Positions 27,131-35,531 of a stretch of DNA of 48,932 nt are shown one piece after another. The stretch comes from Acidobacteriaceae bacterium (GTDB lineage: Bacteria > Acidobacteriota > Terriglobia > Terriglobales > Acidobacteriaceae): NCBI GenBank assembly GCA_031296325.1, contig JARLFY010000024.1:1-48932 (forward strand), written 5' to 3'. The notes under the pieces were generated by a model. That model worked only from the letters and a program-made list of their open reading frames with translations. It was not told where the DNA came from and searched no databases. Positions within the stretch are counted from its first letter, which is position 1; each line of letters begins with the position of its first letter. The translations under genes and the position numbers were made by a program.

Positions 27131-28060
27131 TCAAATCCCCAGCCTTTCGCCGCTCTTTATCTGAAATCCGCGCAGAAACTCCGCCGCGCTCATCCGCTTC
27201 TTGCCTTCCATCTGTACCTCGTCGAAGACCACAGACGAGCCATTGCATCCTGCAATCATCTCGTCGCCGCTCACGCGGAGAAGTCCGTTCTCGATGCCGC
27301 TCGCCGTGCCGACGTGCATGCGATGGACGATCAACTTCTTCCCGCGCAGACGCGTGTGCGCGCCGGGCCAAGGCTGAAATCCGCGCCAGCGATCATAGAT
27401 CTGCTGCGCCGTGTGAGCAAAATCAATCAAGCCGTCCTCGCGCGTCAGGATCGGAGCCAGCGTTGCCAGCGACTCATCTTGCTTGCGTCCAACGAGCGTT
27501 CCAGCCGCAAGTTCCGTCAGAGTCTCGATCATCAACTCTGCACCAACACTGGCGAGCGAGTGGAAGAGATCCGCCGCCGTCTCGTCCGCTCCGATTACGA
27601 CCTCACGCGCCAGCAGAATCTCTCCAGTGTCGAGTCCCTCGTTGAGACGCATCGTGGTCACGCCCGTCACCGCGTCGCCATTGGCCACAGCCCACTGGAT
27701 CGGCGCGGCCCCGCGATACTTCGGCAACAGCGAGCCATGCAGATTAATGCAGCCCAATCGCGGCAGCTCCAACATCCACGGCGGAATGATCCGGCCATAT
27801 GCGACGACCAGAATCGCGTCGGCCTGGACGGCCTCGATCTGCGCACGAAACTCCGCGTTATTGCGAATCTTCTCCGGCTGCACCACCGCGATTCCATGCG
27901 CCAGCGCGGCCGGCTTCACTGGAGGCGCATGCATCTCCATCCCACGCCCCGCCGCGCGATCCGGCTGCGTCATCACCAACGCAACCTCGTGACCCGCTGC
28001 GATCACCGCCTCCAGCGTACCCACGGCAAACTCCGGCGTTCCACAAAAGATCAGTCGCAC
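27131..28060 (-). CDS. fmt: methionyl-tRNA formyltransferase
   Basis: Fmt formylates initiator Met-tRNA with 10-formyl-tetrahydrofolate. The 309-residue length is normal. The N-terminal catalytic domain shows the start LIFCGTPEFAV, the GCINLHGSLLPKYRGAAPIQWA motif with the conserved Asn-His pair, and the GVTTMRLNEGLDTGEIL segment with the catalytic Asp. The C-terminal OB-like tRNA-binding domain contains IYDRWRGFQPWPGAHT. Its stop is 20 bases before the rsmB start, so the two genes are likely co-transcribed. def lies 199 bases upstream on the same strand, which joins the two steps of the formyl cycle. Confidence 0.96.
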   Translation of the reverse strand: MRLIFCGTPEFAVGTLEAVIAAGHEVALVMTQPDRAAGRGMEMHAPPVKPAALAHGIAVVQPEKIRNNAEFRAQIEAVQADAILVVAYGRIIPPWMLELPRLGCINLHGSLLPKYRGAAPIQWAVANGDAVTGVTTMRLNEGLDTGEILLAREVVIGADETAADLFHSLASVGAELMIETLTELAAGTLVGRKQDESLATLAPILTREDGLIDFAHTAQQIYDRWRGFQPWPGAHTRLRGKKLIVHRMHVGTASGIENGLLRVSGDEMIAGCNGSSVVFDEVQMEGKKRMSAAEFLRGFQIKSGERLGI

Positions 28061-28259
28061 CCATGCCCCTCAATCTTATCTCTCATCGAGAGCTTCTTCA
28101 GTGACCATGTAATCTATCGCGCTGCGAACAAAATGCGGGAACCCTTCGCTGGCGCTCAGGAGTACAACTCTGAGCCTCTCAAGCTACTCTACGAATGGCA
28201 ACACCGTTCGCACCGAGGCGCAAAGCCGCCACCCTGCAATCCTGACGGCGCGAAGCACT

Positions 28260-28790
28260 TCACCACTCACCGTTCTTCTGCATTTTTTTGATCTTGCGCA
28301 GAACCAGTTCGCGCTTCAAGCGGCTAATGAGGTCGATGAACAGGACTCCGTTCAAGTGGTCGATCTCGTGGAGCATGGCGCGCGCCAGCAACTCCTCGCC
28401 CTCGACCTCGAACCACTCGCCATACGCATTCTGCGCGCGCACCTTCACCCACGCATCGCGCTTGATCTTCTCGCGAATCTCGGGAAGGCTGAGGCAGCCC
28501 TCCTCTTCGACCTGCGATCCCCTACGCTCGATCACCTCCGGGTTGATGAGCACCAGCTTGTCCTTGGGATTCTTCTTGAAGCTGACGTCGATGACAGTGA
28601 GCCTTTGCGGAATGGCAATCTGCGGGGCGGCCAGTCCAATGCCCTGCGCCACATACATGCTCTCGAACATCTCCGCCACCAGCGTCCGCAACGCATCGTC
28701 GAAGACCGTGATTGGAGCGCAGATACGCTTCAGCACCGGGTCGGGATACTTCACAATCTCGTGGATCTTCAATGTTTTTTTTGTCGTCAT
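28260..28790 (-). CDS. def: peptide deformylase
   Basis: Def removes the N-formyl group from nascent proteins. The 176-residue protein has all three family motifs: GIGLAAPQI, EEGCLSLP with the metal-binding Cys, and HEIDHLNG with the two metal His and the catalytic Glu. ATG 28790 gives the natural N-terminus MTTKKTLKIHEIVKYPDPVL. The frame continues upstream to 28976, but that segment overlaps aroC and shows no similarity. The gap to aroC is only 38 bases, so the two are probably on one transcript with fmt and rsmB downstream. Confidence 0.96.
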   Translation of the reverse strand: MTTKKTLKIHEIVKYPDPVLKRICAPITVFDDALRTLVAEMFESMYVAQGIGLAAPQIAIPQRLTVIDVSFKKNPKDKLVLINPEVIERRGSQVEEEGCLSLPEIREKIKRDAWVKVRAQNAYGEWFEVEGEELLARAMLHEIDHLNGVLFIDLISRLKRELVLRKIKKMQKNGEW

Positions 28791-28828
28791 CGTCTTCCCG
28801 AAGCCCTTGCCCTTTCCAACACTCGGCT

Positions 28829-30016
28829 CTAATATGTGCGAATCTGTTCGCAATAGCCTTTGTAGTTCCGCTCCATCTCGCGTAACGAGTCTCCGCCGAA
28901 CTTCTCGATCACCAGTCGCGCCACAGCCAGCGCAACCATCGATTCGGCTGCAACTCCCGCCGCCGGAACCACGCACACGTCGCTCCGTTCATACGATGCT
29001 TTCACCGGTTCGCGGGTCGCAAAACTCACCGACCCCAGAGGTCGGCGCAGGGTCGAGATCGGCTTCAGATAACCGCGCACCACGACATCTTCGCCATTGG
29101 AAATTCCACCCTCGATTCCCCCTGCGTTATTCTGCTCGCGGGAGAACTTGGTGAAGTCTCCGTCGTTGCCATCGCCCGCTCCTGCATACGCGATCTCGTC
29201 GTGGACGACGCTGCCCAGCGACTCAGCCGCCGTCACTCCGCGGCCGATCTCGACCGCCTTGACCGCCTGTAGGCTCATCACAGCCTGCGCCAGCAGACCA
29301 TCGAGCCGCTCGTCCCAGTTCACATGCGTTCCCACTCCCGGGGGCAGGCCATGCACAACCACCTCGAAGACTCCGCCAATTGTGTCTCCCGTGCGCAACG
29401 CCGCATCGACCTCAGCCTTCATGCGCGCCTCATCTTCGGCGTCGATGCAGTTCAGCAGAACCTCGTCCTTGGCCAGTAGAGCGGAGATCTCCGCCCACGT
29501 TGCCGACCGTTTCAGATCGGCTTTCCCCACGCGAATGACGTGGCTTGCGACCTCGATTCCCAGCGCGCGCAACAGCATCTTGGCCAGCGCGCCACAGGCC
29601 ACACGCGCCGTCGTCTCGCGCGCGCTGGATCGCTCCAACACATAACGCGCATCGGCAAAGTCGTACTTCAAGCTGCCAGCGAGGTCGGCGTGTCCGGGCC
29701 TCGGGCTGGCGACGGCCTTGTGCTTGGCCGGATCACCCTCGCCAACGGGAAGAATCTCCTCCCAGTTGGCCCAGTCGCGATTGGCAATCGTCATGGCCAC
29801 CGGCGAACCGATGGTCTTGCCATGGCGCACACCGCTCAGAAGGTGAGCCGTATCGCGCTCAATGCGCATGCGTCCGCCGCGCCCATAGCCCTTCTGCCGC
29901 CGCCATAGTTCACGGTCCAGAAACGCCTGCTCCACCGGAACGCCCGCAGGCAGTCCGCTCACCATCGCTACCAGGCTCTCGCCGTGGCTCTCTCCAGCAG
30001 TAGAAAATCGCAGCAT
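28829..30016 (-). CDS. aroC: chorismate synthase
   Basis: AroC converts 5-enolpyruvylshikimate-3-phosphate to chorismate with reduced FMN, the last step of the shikimate pathway. The 395-residue protein begins MLRFSTAGESHGESLVAMVS, the first family signature. It then shows KGYGRGGRMRIE, the ASPRPGHADLAGSLKY signature and ERSSARETTARVACGALAK. Near the C-terminus GGIEGGISNGEDVVVRGYLKP and TLRRPLGSV are also typical. Length and order of motifs indicate an intact enzyme. It is the first gene of the aroC-def-fmt-rsmB group; a 128-base gap separates it from mlaF upstream. Confidence 0.97.
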   Translation of the reverse strand: MLRFSTAGESHGESLVAMVSGLPAGVPVEQAFLDRELWRRQKGYGRGGRMRIERDTAHLLSGVRHGKTIGSPVAMTIANRDWANWEEILPVGEGDPAKHKAVASPRPGHADLAGSLKYDFADARYVLERSSARETTARVACGALAKMLLRALGIEVASHVIRVGKADLKRSATWAEISALLAKDEVLLNCIDAEDEARMKAEVDAALRTGDTIGGVFEVVVHGLPPGVGTHVNWDERLDGLLAQAVMSLQAVKAVEIGRGVTAAESLGSVVHDEIAYAGAGDGNDGDFTKFSREQNNAGGIEGGISNGEDVVVRGYLKPISTLRRPLGSVSFATREPVKASYERSDVCVVPAAGVAAESMVALAVARLVIEKFGGDSLREMERNYKGYCEQIRTY

Positions 30017-30144
30017 CTATCGTCTCTCAGCTCTCTCAGCCCAAACCTAGATTGTAACAATTCCTCCGTTCGCCCCGATCAGAGAGAATGGAGAAATAAG
30101 GGGTGGAACGCTTTGCGGTATAACCATGCTCTTCCGAGCGTTGC

Positions 30145-30993
30145 CTACTCCAGATAGCGCTTGATCCAAGGGTCGTCGGAGTGAACCAGATCCTCGGTCG
30201 TGCCGTGGAAGACGATCTTGCCCTCGTTGAGCATCAGAAACTTGGTTCCTGCGTCGATGCCGCCGTCCGGCCCGTCCTTGGGGATAGGCTTCATCGCGCC
30301 AATCGCAGGATCGAAGCGATGGGTCGCCAGAATAAACGCATCCTGTAGGCGATGGGTCACAACCAGCGAGGTGGTATGCGAGACGTCGCGCTGCTTCATG
30401 ACCAGCTCGATAATGGTGGTCGAAGTGATCGGATCGAGTCCGCCAGTGGGCGAGTCGTACAGAATCAGGTCGGGGTTGCTGATAATCGCCCGCGCAATCG
30501 AGACTCGCCGCCGCATCCCTCCCGAAAGCTCCGACGGGAACTTCTGGATTGCGTCCTCCAACTCGACAAACTTCAGCGCCTCGACGACCCGTGCGTGCGC
30601 CTCGGCCTCTGGCATGCGCTCCTCGTGCAGGCGATAGGCCACGTTATCCTCGACCGTCATCGAGTCAAACAACGCCGACTCCTGAAAGACCATTCCGATG
30701 CGTCCGCGCAGCGCGTAGACCTCTCGCCGCCGCATCCTCGCCATCTCCTCGCCGAAGACGCGAATATGGCCTTCGTCCGGCTTCAGCAGCCCGTTGGCCA
30801 GCTTCAGCAGAACCGACTTTCCACAGCCCGCCGGCCCCAGCAGGATCAACGTCTGTCCACGCTCCACCGCGAAGGAGATGTTCTGCAACACTGGCTTGCC
30901 TTCAAAGTAAAACGACACGTCTTCGAACTCGACCACTGGAGTCTTCAGGTCGGGAGGATCAAGTACGGCTGCGTCGCTGGAGGTCTCTGGCAT
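30145..30993 (-). CDS. mlaF: MlaF-like ABC transporter ATP-binding protein
   Basis: MlaF-type ATPases power phospholipid transport between the envelope membranes. The 282-residue protein has Walker A GPAGCGKS (53-60), a Q-loop GMVFQESALFDSMTVEDNVA typical of MlaF, the signature LSGGMRRRVSIARA, Walker B LILYDSP, the D-loop GGLDP and the switch His in VVTHRLQD. The residue after the Walker B Asp, normally the catalytic Glu, is Ser. A C-terminal insert of about 25 residues (PAIGAMKPIPKDGPDGGIDAG) precedes the last strand. Its start is six bases behind mlaE, so the two are one operon. No MlaD-type gene is in the window. Confidence 0.88.
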   Translation of the reverse strand: MPETSSDAAVLDPPDLKTPVVEFEDVSFYFEGKPVLQNISFAVERGQTLILLGPAGCGKSVLLKLANGLLKPDEGHIRVFGEEMARMRRREVYALRGRIGMVFQESALFDSMTVEDNVAYRLHEERMPEAEAHARVVEALKFVELEDAIQKFPSELSGGMRRRVSIARAIISNPDLILYDSPTGGLDPITSTTIIELVMKQRDVSHTTSLVVTHRLQDAFILATHRFDPAIGAMKPIPKDGPDGGIDAGTKFLMLNEGKIVFHGTTEDLVHSDDPWIKRYLE

Positions 30994-30999
30994 AGGCGC

Positions 31000-31779
31000 T
31001 CAACTCCCGAAGATGCCGATCATGACTCGCGTCACCAGAAAGTCGGCGATGATAATGAAGACCGAGGAGACGACGACGGCCTGCGTCGTGGCGCGGCCCA
31101 CGCCCTGCGTTCCGCCGGTCGTCTTCATGCCGAAGTAGCAGCCCACGGTGGCGATGATGAAGCCGGAGAAGATCGGCTTGGTGAGTCCCTGCACCACGTC
31201 GCCATGCACCAGACTGCTATAGGAGCTATGCAGATAAGAGCCGGCGTTGAGTCCCAGCATGCTGACAGCGACCAGCGTTCCTCCCGCAATTCCCGCCGTG
31301 TCGGCGATGATAGTCAGAAAAAACAGCATAAAGACGGTGGCAATCAGGCGCGGGGTCACGAGCTTGCGGATCGGGTCGGTTCCCAGCGCGCGCATGGCGT
31401 CGATCTGCTCGGTCACCTTCATCGAACCCAGCTCCGAGGCCATTCCGGCGGCGTTGCGCCCGGAGACCATCAGCCCGGTCAGCACCGGACCCAGCTCCTT
31501 GACCATCGACAGCGAGACCAGCGAACCGGTCATCGAGACAGCTCCGAACTCCTGGAGCGCAGTGACCGACTGTAGCGCCAGAACGCATCCGGTAAAGAAG
31601 CCGCTCATGATGATGATCGGCATCGAACCCACGCCGATTGAGTCCATCTGGGTGAAGATGTCGGCCCAGTAACGCGGCCGCGTGAAGATGTCGGCGATCG
31701 CCGTCCAGGACAGGATGGAGTACTCCTGCACGGCGGCAATCTGCTTCTTGATGAGAGCTTCTGGGGACAGTAAAGTCAT
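31000..31779 (-). CDS. mlaE: MlaE-like ABC transporter permease
   Basis: MlaE permeases form the membrane core of the lipid-transport ABC complex. The 259 residues match the family well: SIGVGSMPIIIMSGFFTGCVLALQS, the conserved LVSLSMVKELGPVLTGLMVSGRNAAGMASELGSMKVTEQIDAMRALG loop, then LVTPRLIATVFMLFFLTIIADTAGIAGG and the C-terminal GVGRATTQAVVVSSVFIIIADFLVT. The loop contains the EQIDAM signature. It is upstream of mlaF on the same transcript. The partners MlaB, MlaC and MlaD must be encoded elsewhere if present. The gene diverges from cheA across a 192-base gap that should hold both promoters. Confidence 0.93.
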   Translation of the reverse strand: MTLLSPEALIKKQIAAVQEYSILSWTAIADIFTRPRYWADIFTQMDSIGVGSMPIIIMSGFFTGCVLALQSVTALQEFGAVSMTGSLVSLSMVKELGPVLTGLMVSGRNAAGMASELGSMKVTEQIDAMRALGTDPIRKLVTPRLIATVFMLFFLTIIADTAGIAGGTLVAVSMLGLNAGSYLHSSYSSLVHGDVVQGLTKPIFSGFIIATVGCYFGMKTTGGTQGVGRATTQAVVVSSVFIIIADFLVTRVMIGIFGS

Positions 31780-31971
31780 AGCTTCTAAGGCTCAGGTTAT
31801 CAGATGCAGCCTGCACACGGCTAAACTTTGCACTCCGCAGCCCTGCAAGAATCCAGTCTTGACTGGCGATCCGTCGCTTCTCTGCCCATCTTTCAAAGTG
31901 ACGCAACCGGAGAATCACTAACGGCGACATAGTCGTTTGCGCCGGTTTATTGGCTGCAAGCTGTCGGACTC

Positions 31972-34389
31972 ATGGTTATGCGCGATCAATCCGATAAGAA
32001 AGAGGTGAACGAACTTACCAGAGAGTTTATCGCGGAGAGCATGGCCGGGTTGGAGCGAATGGAGCTTTGCCTGACCGAGCTGGAGATGCGTCCGGACGAG
32101 GAGGAACTGGTCTCGGAGATCTTCCGTGCCGTACACACAATCAAGGGAACCACAGGGTTTCTAGGCTTTGGCCGGTTGGAGAAGCTGGCGCACAGCGGCG
32201 AGAGTCTGCTGGGAGCGCTGCGCGATAAAAAGCTGAAGGTCTCCTCCGATCTCATCAACGGACTGTTGAAGCTGTTGGACGGTCTGCGGGCGATCTTGCA
32301 GTTGATCGAAGCGACGGGCATGGAGGGGGAGCGGGCGGAGGATCATGATAGTGACTTGATCGCGCATCTAGAGGAGTTGAAGATTCGCGGCATGCAGAGC
32401 CTCCAGTCGCGAAAATCTCCGGTTCAAGAGCAGAAATTAAAGCCCCAGGATTCTGCACCGAGGCAGGCTCTGGTCGTTTCGCCGACAGAAAATAGCCTGC
32501 TAACGAATTATTCTTCCGGCGATTCTTCCTCCGGCAAGGATTGGGCCATTACGATAGACGGGATTACGACTGGAGAGTGCGCGTCGGCGGAGAATTCCAC
32601 GTCTCAGCAGCAGAAGAAGCAGCAAAGGACAGATGGAACGGCGGCCACGGGAGTTTCATCTGAATTATTGAGGCCGGATCCGTCGCTGCGCATCGATGTC
32701 GAGGTCTTGAACCAGTTGATGAATCAGGTGGGAGAGCTGGTCTTGACGCGCAACCAGATCCTTCGCTGCACCCCGGACACAAAGAACTTTCACGAACTCG
32801 CAGGCCGTCTGGACAGCGTGACGGCGGAGCTTCGCCAGTCGGTGATGCAGGCCCGAATGCAGCCCGTGGGCCATCTCTTCAGCAAATTTCCCCGCATGGT
32901 GCGCGATCTGGGGATAACCTGCGGACGACGGGTTCGCATTGTCTTCGATGGGCAGGAGACAAGGCTGGACAAGAGTCTTCTGGAGGCGGTTCGCGACCCT
33001 TTGACCCATGCGGTGCGCAACGCCGTGGACCACGGCATCGAGCCTCCGTCCGAGCGCGTGAAGGCGGGCAAACCGGTCGAGGGAGTGGTTTGCCTGCGGG
33101 CCTATCACCAGAGCGGATCGGTAGTGATTGAGGTGATCGACGACGGAGCCGGAATCTCCACCGAGCGAGTGCTGGAGAAGGCGATGGAACGCGGTCTGGT
33201 GACGCCCAGGGCGGCGGCGACGATGTCTCAGCGCGAGGCTCTGCAACTGATCTTCGTCGCGGGATTTTCCACCGCAAAGATTGTCACCAACGTCTCCGGG
33301 CGCGGCGTGGGCATGGATGTGGTGCGCTCGAATGTAGAGAAGGTGGGCGGCCGAGTGGAGTTGGAGTCGCGCGTCGGTTCGGGAACGACGGTGCGGATGC
33401 GGGTTCCTCTGACGCTGGCAATTATTCCGGCGCTGGTAGTGCGCAGCGGCGGCCAGAGCTTTGCTCTGCCCCAAAACGCACTGACCGAGCTGATCTACCT
33501 ATCGCAGCGCGAGGCGGAGACTGCGGTGGAGCAGATCGGCACAACCGAGGTCTATCGCCTGCGCGAGCATCTGCTGCCGCTGATCTGGCTGGATCGCCTG
33601 TTAAATCTGGAGCATGAAGTCGGCAAACAGGAGGATGGGTTTTATATTGCGGTACTGGAGGCGGAGGGGCGACGATACGGACTGGTTGTAGACGACCTGA
33701 AGGCGCCCGAAGAGATCGTGGTCAAGCCGCTGTCGCCGGATCTGCGCGAGATTGGCGTCTTCTCCGGCGCAACGGTGCTGGGCGATGGAGTGCTGGCGCT
33801 GATTCTGGATGTTGCGGCAACTGGTGCGCGCGCCGGCGTTCGCCCCATCGCGGTCGAGGAGATCAATATTACGAGTGCTGATCCAGAGCCTGCGGAGTCA
33901 GCGCCGGTCGGCATGGAAGACTCGCTGGTGATCTACGAGTTGGGCAAGCGCGGCCTCGGCGAGAGCGCCAACAGCGAGCGGATGGCGATGCCTTTGAGCG
34001 CGGTGGAGCGGATCGAGAGTGTTCCCTTGCGAAATATTGAGTATGCCGAAGGAAGAGCCATGCTTCAGTACTGCGGCGAACTGCTTGCGCTGGAGGACGA
34101 GGGAGAGTTGTTACCGGAGCTGCATGCGGCCAACCGGTCGGCTGCGCCTGACGCACCGCAAAAGGCAGCGACCGTGTTGATCTGCCTGCGACCGGGCGCG
34201 CGCGGAGTGCGGCGCATGGGCATCGTTGTACGGCGTGTGCTGGATGTCTCTGCGGGAACGCTTCTGGCTGCGGATTCGGCGGAGTGCGACGGGCAGTTGG
34301 CCATGGTCAACCAGCGCGTATCCACGGTGCATTCCGAATTTACGCAGCGGGGTGGACTTCCGGTGTCGACCATGCAGGAGGTCGCATGA
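31972..34389 (+). CDS. cheA: chemotaxis histidine kinase CheA with two CheW-like domains
   Basis: CheA phosphorylates CheY and CheB in response to receptors. Domains in its 805 residues: HPt at about 10-110 with the phospho-His at 55 (AVHTIKGTTGFLGFG); a variable low-complexity linker about 135-230 instead of a clear P2 domain; the dimerisation helices (RIDVEVLNQLMNQVGELVLTRNQIL); the HATPase domain with HAVRNAVDHGIE, DDGAGIS and GRGVGMDVV; and a CheW-like domain at about 480-620. A second CheW-like domain follows at about 645-795 (LVIYELGKRG...MAMPLSAVERIESVP). Tandem CheW domains occur in some CheA lineages and may widen array contacts. The stop overlaps cheW by four bases. Confidence 0.93.
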   Translation: MVMRDQSDKKEVNELTREFIAESMAGLERMELCLTELEMRPDEEELVSEIFRAVHTIKGTTGFLGFGRLEKLAHSGESLLGALRDKKLKVSSDLINGLLKLLDGLRAILQLIEATGMEGERAEDHDSDLIAHLEELKIRGMQSLQSRKSPVQEQKLKPQDSAPRQALVVSPTENSLLTNYSSGDSSSGKDWAITIDGITTGECASAENSTSQQQKKQQRTDGTAATGVSSELLRPDPSLRIDVEVLNQLMNQVGELVLTRNQILRCTPDTKNFHELAGRLDSVTAELRQSVMQARMQPVGHLFSKFPRMVRDLGITCGRRVRIVFDGQETRLDKSLLEAVRDPLTHAVRNAVDHGIEPPSERVKAGKPVEGVVCLRAYHQSGSVVIEVIDDGAGISTERVLEKAMERGLVTPRAAATMSQREALQLIFVAGFSTAKIVTNVSGRGVGMDVVRSNVEKVGGRVELESRVGSGTTVRMRVPLTLAIIPALVVRSGGQSFALPQNALTELIYLSQREAETAVEQIGTTEVYRLREHLLPLIWLDRLLNLEHEVGKQEDGFYIAVLEAEGRRYGLVVDDLKAPEEIVVKPLSPDLREIGVFSGATVLGDGVLALILDVAATGARAGVRPIAVEEINITSADPEPAESAPVGMEDSLVIYELGKRGLGESANSERMAMPLSAVERIESVPLRNIEYAEGRAMLQYCGELLALEDEGELLPELHAANRSAAPDAPQKAATVLICLRPGARGVRRMGIVVRRVLDVSAGTLLAADSAECDGQLAMVNQRVSTVHSEFTQRGGLPVSTMQEVA

Positions 34390-34880
34390 AAGACGCGCAG
34401 ATCGCAGTGGCAGAGGAGAAGAACACAATCTCGATCTGTTCGCTGCGCGTGGGAGACGCCCTGTTCGGAATTGACACGCGTCAGATCCGCGAGGCACTGG
34501 GGAAAACGACGCCGCAGCAAGTCCCTCTTGCGCCGAAGTATATCGCCGGAGTAGTGCCGTATCGCGGAGATGTACTCACGACAGTAAGTCTGCGCGTACT
34601 GCTCGGATTGGAGCCTCTGGCCGAGACGGGCTGCATTCTGGTGCTCGACGATAAAGAGGACAATCAGCATTTCGGGGTGTTGGTCGATGGAGTCGGAAAA
34701 GTTCTGACCATGGACTTGAATGCACTCGAAGAAAATCCCCGTCGGCTCGACCCGCGCAGCATGGAGTTATTCGATGGGGCGTTCAGAATGGACTTTGGCC
34801 TGATGGTGCGTCTGAATCCACAGAGGCTTCGCCCATCGCGACTGGCCGCAAGTGGAATCTTTGCCACGAGAAAGCAGTAA
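34386..34880 (+). CDS. cheW: chemotaxis coupling protein CheW
   Basis: CheW links CheA to chemoreceptors. The 164-residue protein starts at ATG 34386, overlapping the cheA stop as ATGA; an in-frame start at 34284 would lie deep in cheA and is rejected. The CheW fold is clear: SICSLRVGDALFGIDTRQIREAL, the VPLAPKYIAGVVPYRGDVLTTVSLRVLLGLEPL segment with the usual G-x2-PYRG/N-x-G site, and GVLVDGVGKVLTM. The C-terminal 20 residues are basic. It is co-transcribed with cheA, and cheY follows after 17 bases. Confidence 0.93.
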   Translation: MKDAQIAVAEEKNTISICSLRVGDALFGIDTRQIREALGKTTPQQVPLAPKYIAGVVPYRGDVLTTVSLRVLLGLEPLAETGCILVLDDKEDNQHFGVLVDGVGKVLTMDLNALEENPRRLDPRSMELFDGAFRMDFGLMVRLNPQRLRPSRLAASGIFATRKQ

Positions 34881-34897
34881 AGACAGGGAAAATAAAG

Positions 34898-35266
34898 ATG
34901 AAGGCTTTGATCGTAGATGATTCAAGGGTTCTCCGCCAATACATGCGTCAATTGCTGGAGAGCATGGGCCTGTGCTGCGAAGAGGCTGCCGATGGGATCG
35001 AGGCAATCGAGGTGCTGCACGGCGCATCGAGCTTCGACTTTATGCTGCTCGATGTCAACATGCCAGGGATGAGTGGACTGGAGTGCGTGAAGACGCTGCG
35101 CGAGCAGGGCTTGCAGCCGCCGATGAAAGTGATGATGGTGACGACGGAGGCAGACAACTCCTACATCTGTCAGGCGCTGGACTACGGCGCAGACGAGTTT
35201 CTGATGAAGCCGTTCACCATCGAAAGTCTGCGCGAGAAGTTGATGATGATCGGTCTGGCTGCATAG
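34898..35266 (+). CDS. cheY: single-domain response regulator CheY
   Basis: CheY carries the phosphoryl signal from CheA to the motility output. The 122-residue protein is a complete receiver domain: the acidic pair D7-D8 (LIVDDSRVLRQYM), the phospho-acceptor D52 (FMLLDVNMPGMSG), the switch Thr at 82/83 (MVTTEAD) and K104 in LMKPF. No output domain is fused. ATG 34898 is 17 bases behind cheW. Downstream, a MITE-like repeat separates it from cheB. The repeat may end or attenuate the first part of the operon. Confidence 0.94.
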   Translation: MKALIVDDSRVLRQYMRQLLESMGLCCEEAADGIEAIEVLHGASSFDFMLLDVNMPGMSGLECVKTLREQGLQPPMKVMMVTTEADNSYICQALDYGADEFLMKPFTIESLREKLMMIGLAA

Positions 35267-35267
35267 A

Positions 35268-35470
35268 ACATTTTTAGTTTTACGGTAGAGCAGAAAATTA
35301 TTGTCATTCTGAGCGGGCGAAGAATCCCCGCATTTTGCTTGTACCGCAACGCTCGACTTTATTTGTTTGCCATTCCGTAGCTTTATTTGTTTGTCATTCC
35401 GTAGCGAAGCGAAGGAATCTGCTGTTGTTCGCTCCACGACGGTCTACCCCATTACCGAAAACGCTCTAAT
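35268..35470. repeat. MITE-like palindromic repeat, copy 4 (between cheY and cheB)
   Basis: The right end, read on the minus strand, is TTAGAGCGTTTTCGGTAATG. The left end (TTTTTAGTTTTACGGTAGAG) matches it only in part. Inside are two to three core units: one TCATTCTGAG...GAAGAATCCCC and two CATTCCGTAGC units, the second complete. This copy is longer than the others and looks composite. An open frame running from it into cheB is accidental. Confidence 0.6.
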
Positions 35471-35531
35471 CCGCCAGACGTTTGTGTTTCGACGTTGGAC
35501 AATTGCAAGGGATAACGAAAGGGATGTTGCT

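Noticed and set aside
27111..27371. Extended N-terminus for RsmB.
   Set aside because: It would overlap fmt by 240 bases and shows no NusB-domain similarity.
35367..35531. Extended N-terminus for CheB.
   Set aside because: The extension is translated repeat sequence, and a receiver domain starts naturally at ATG 35532.
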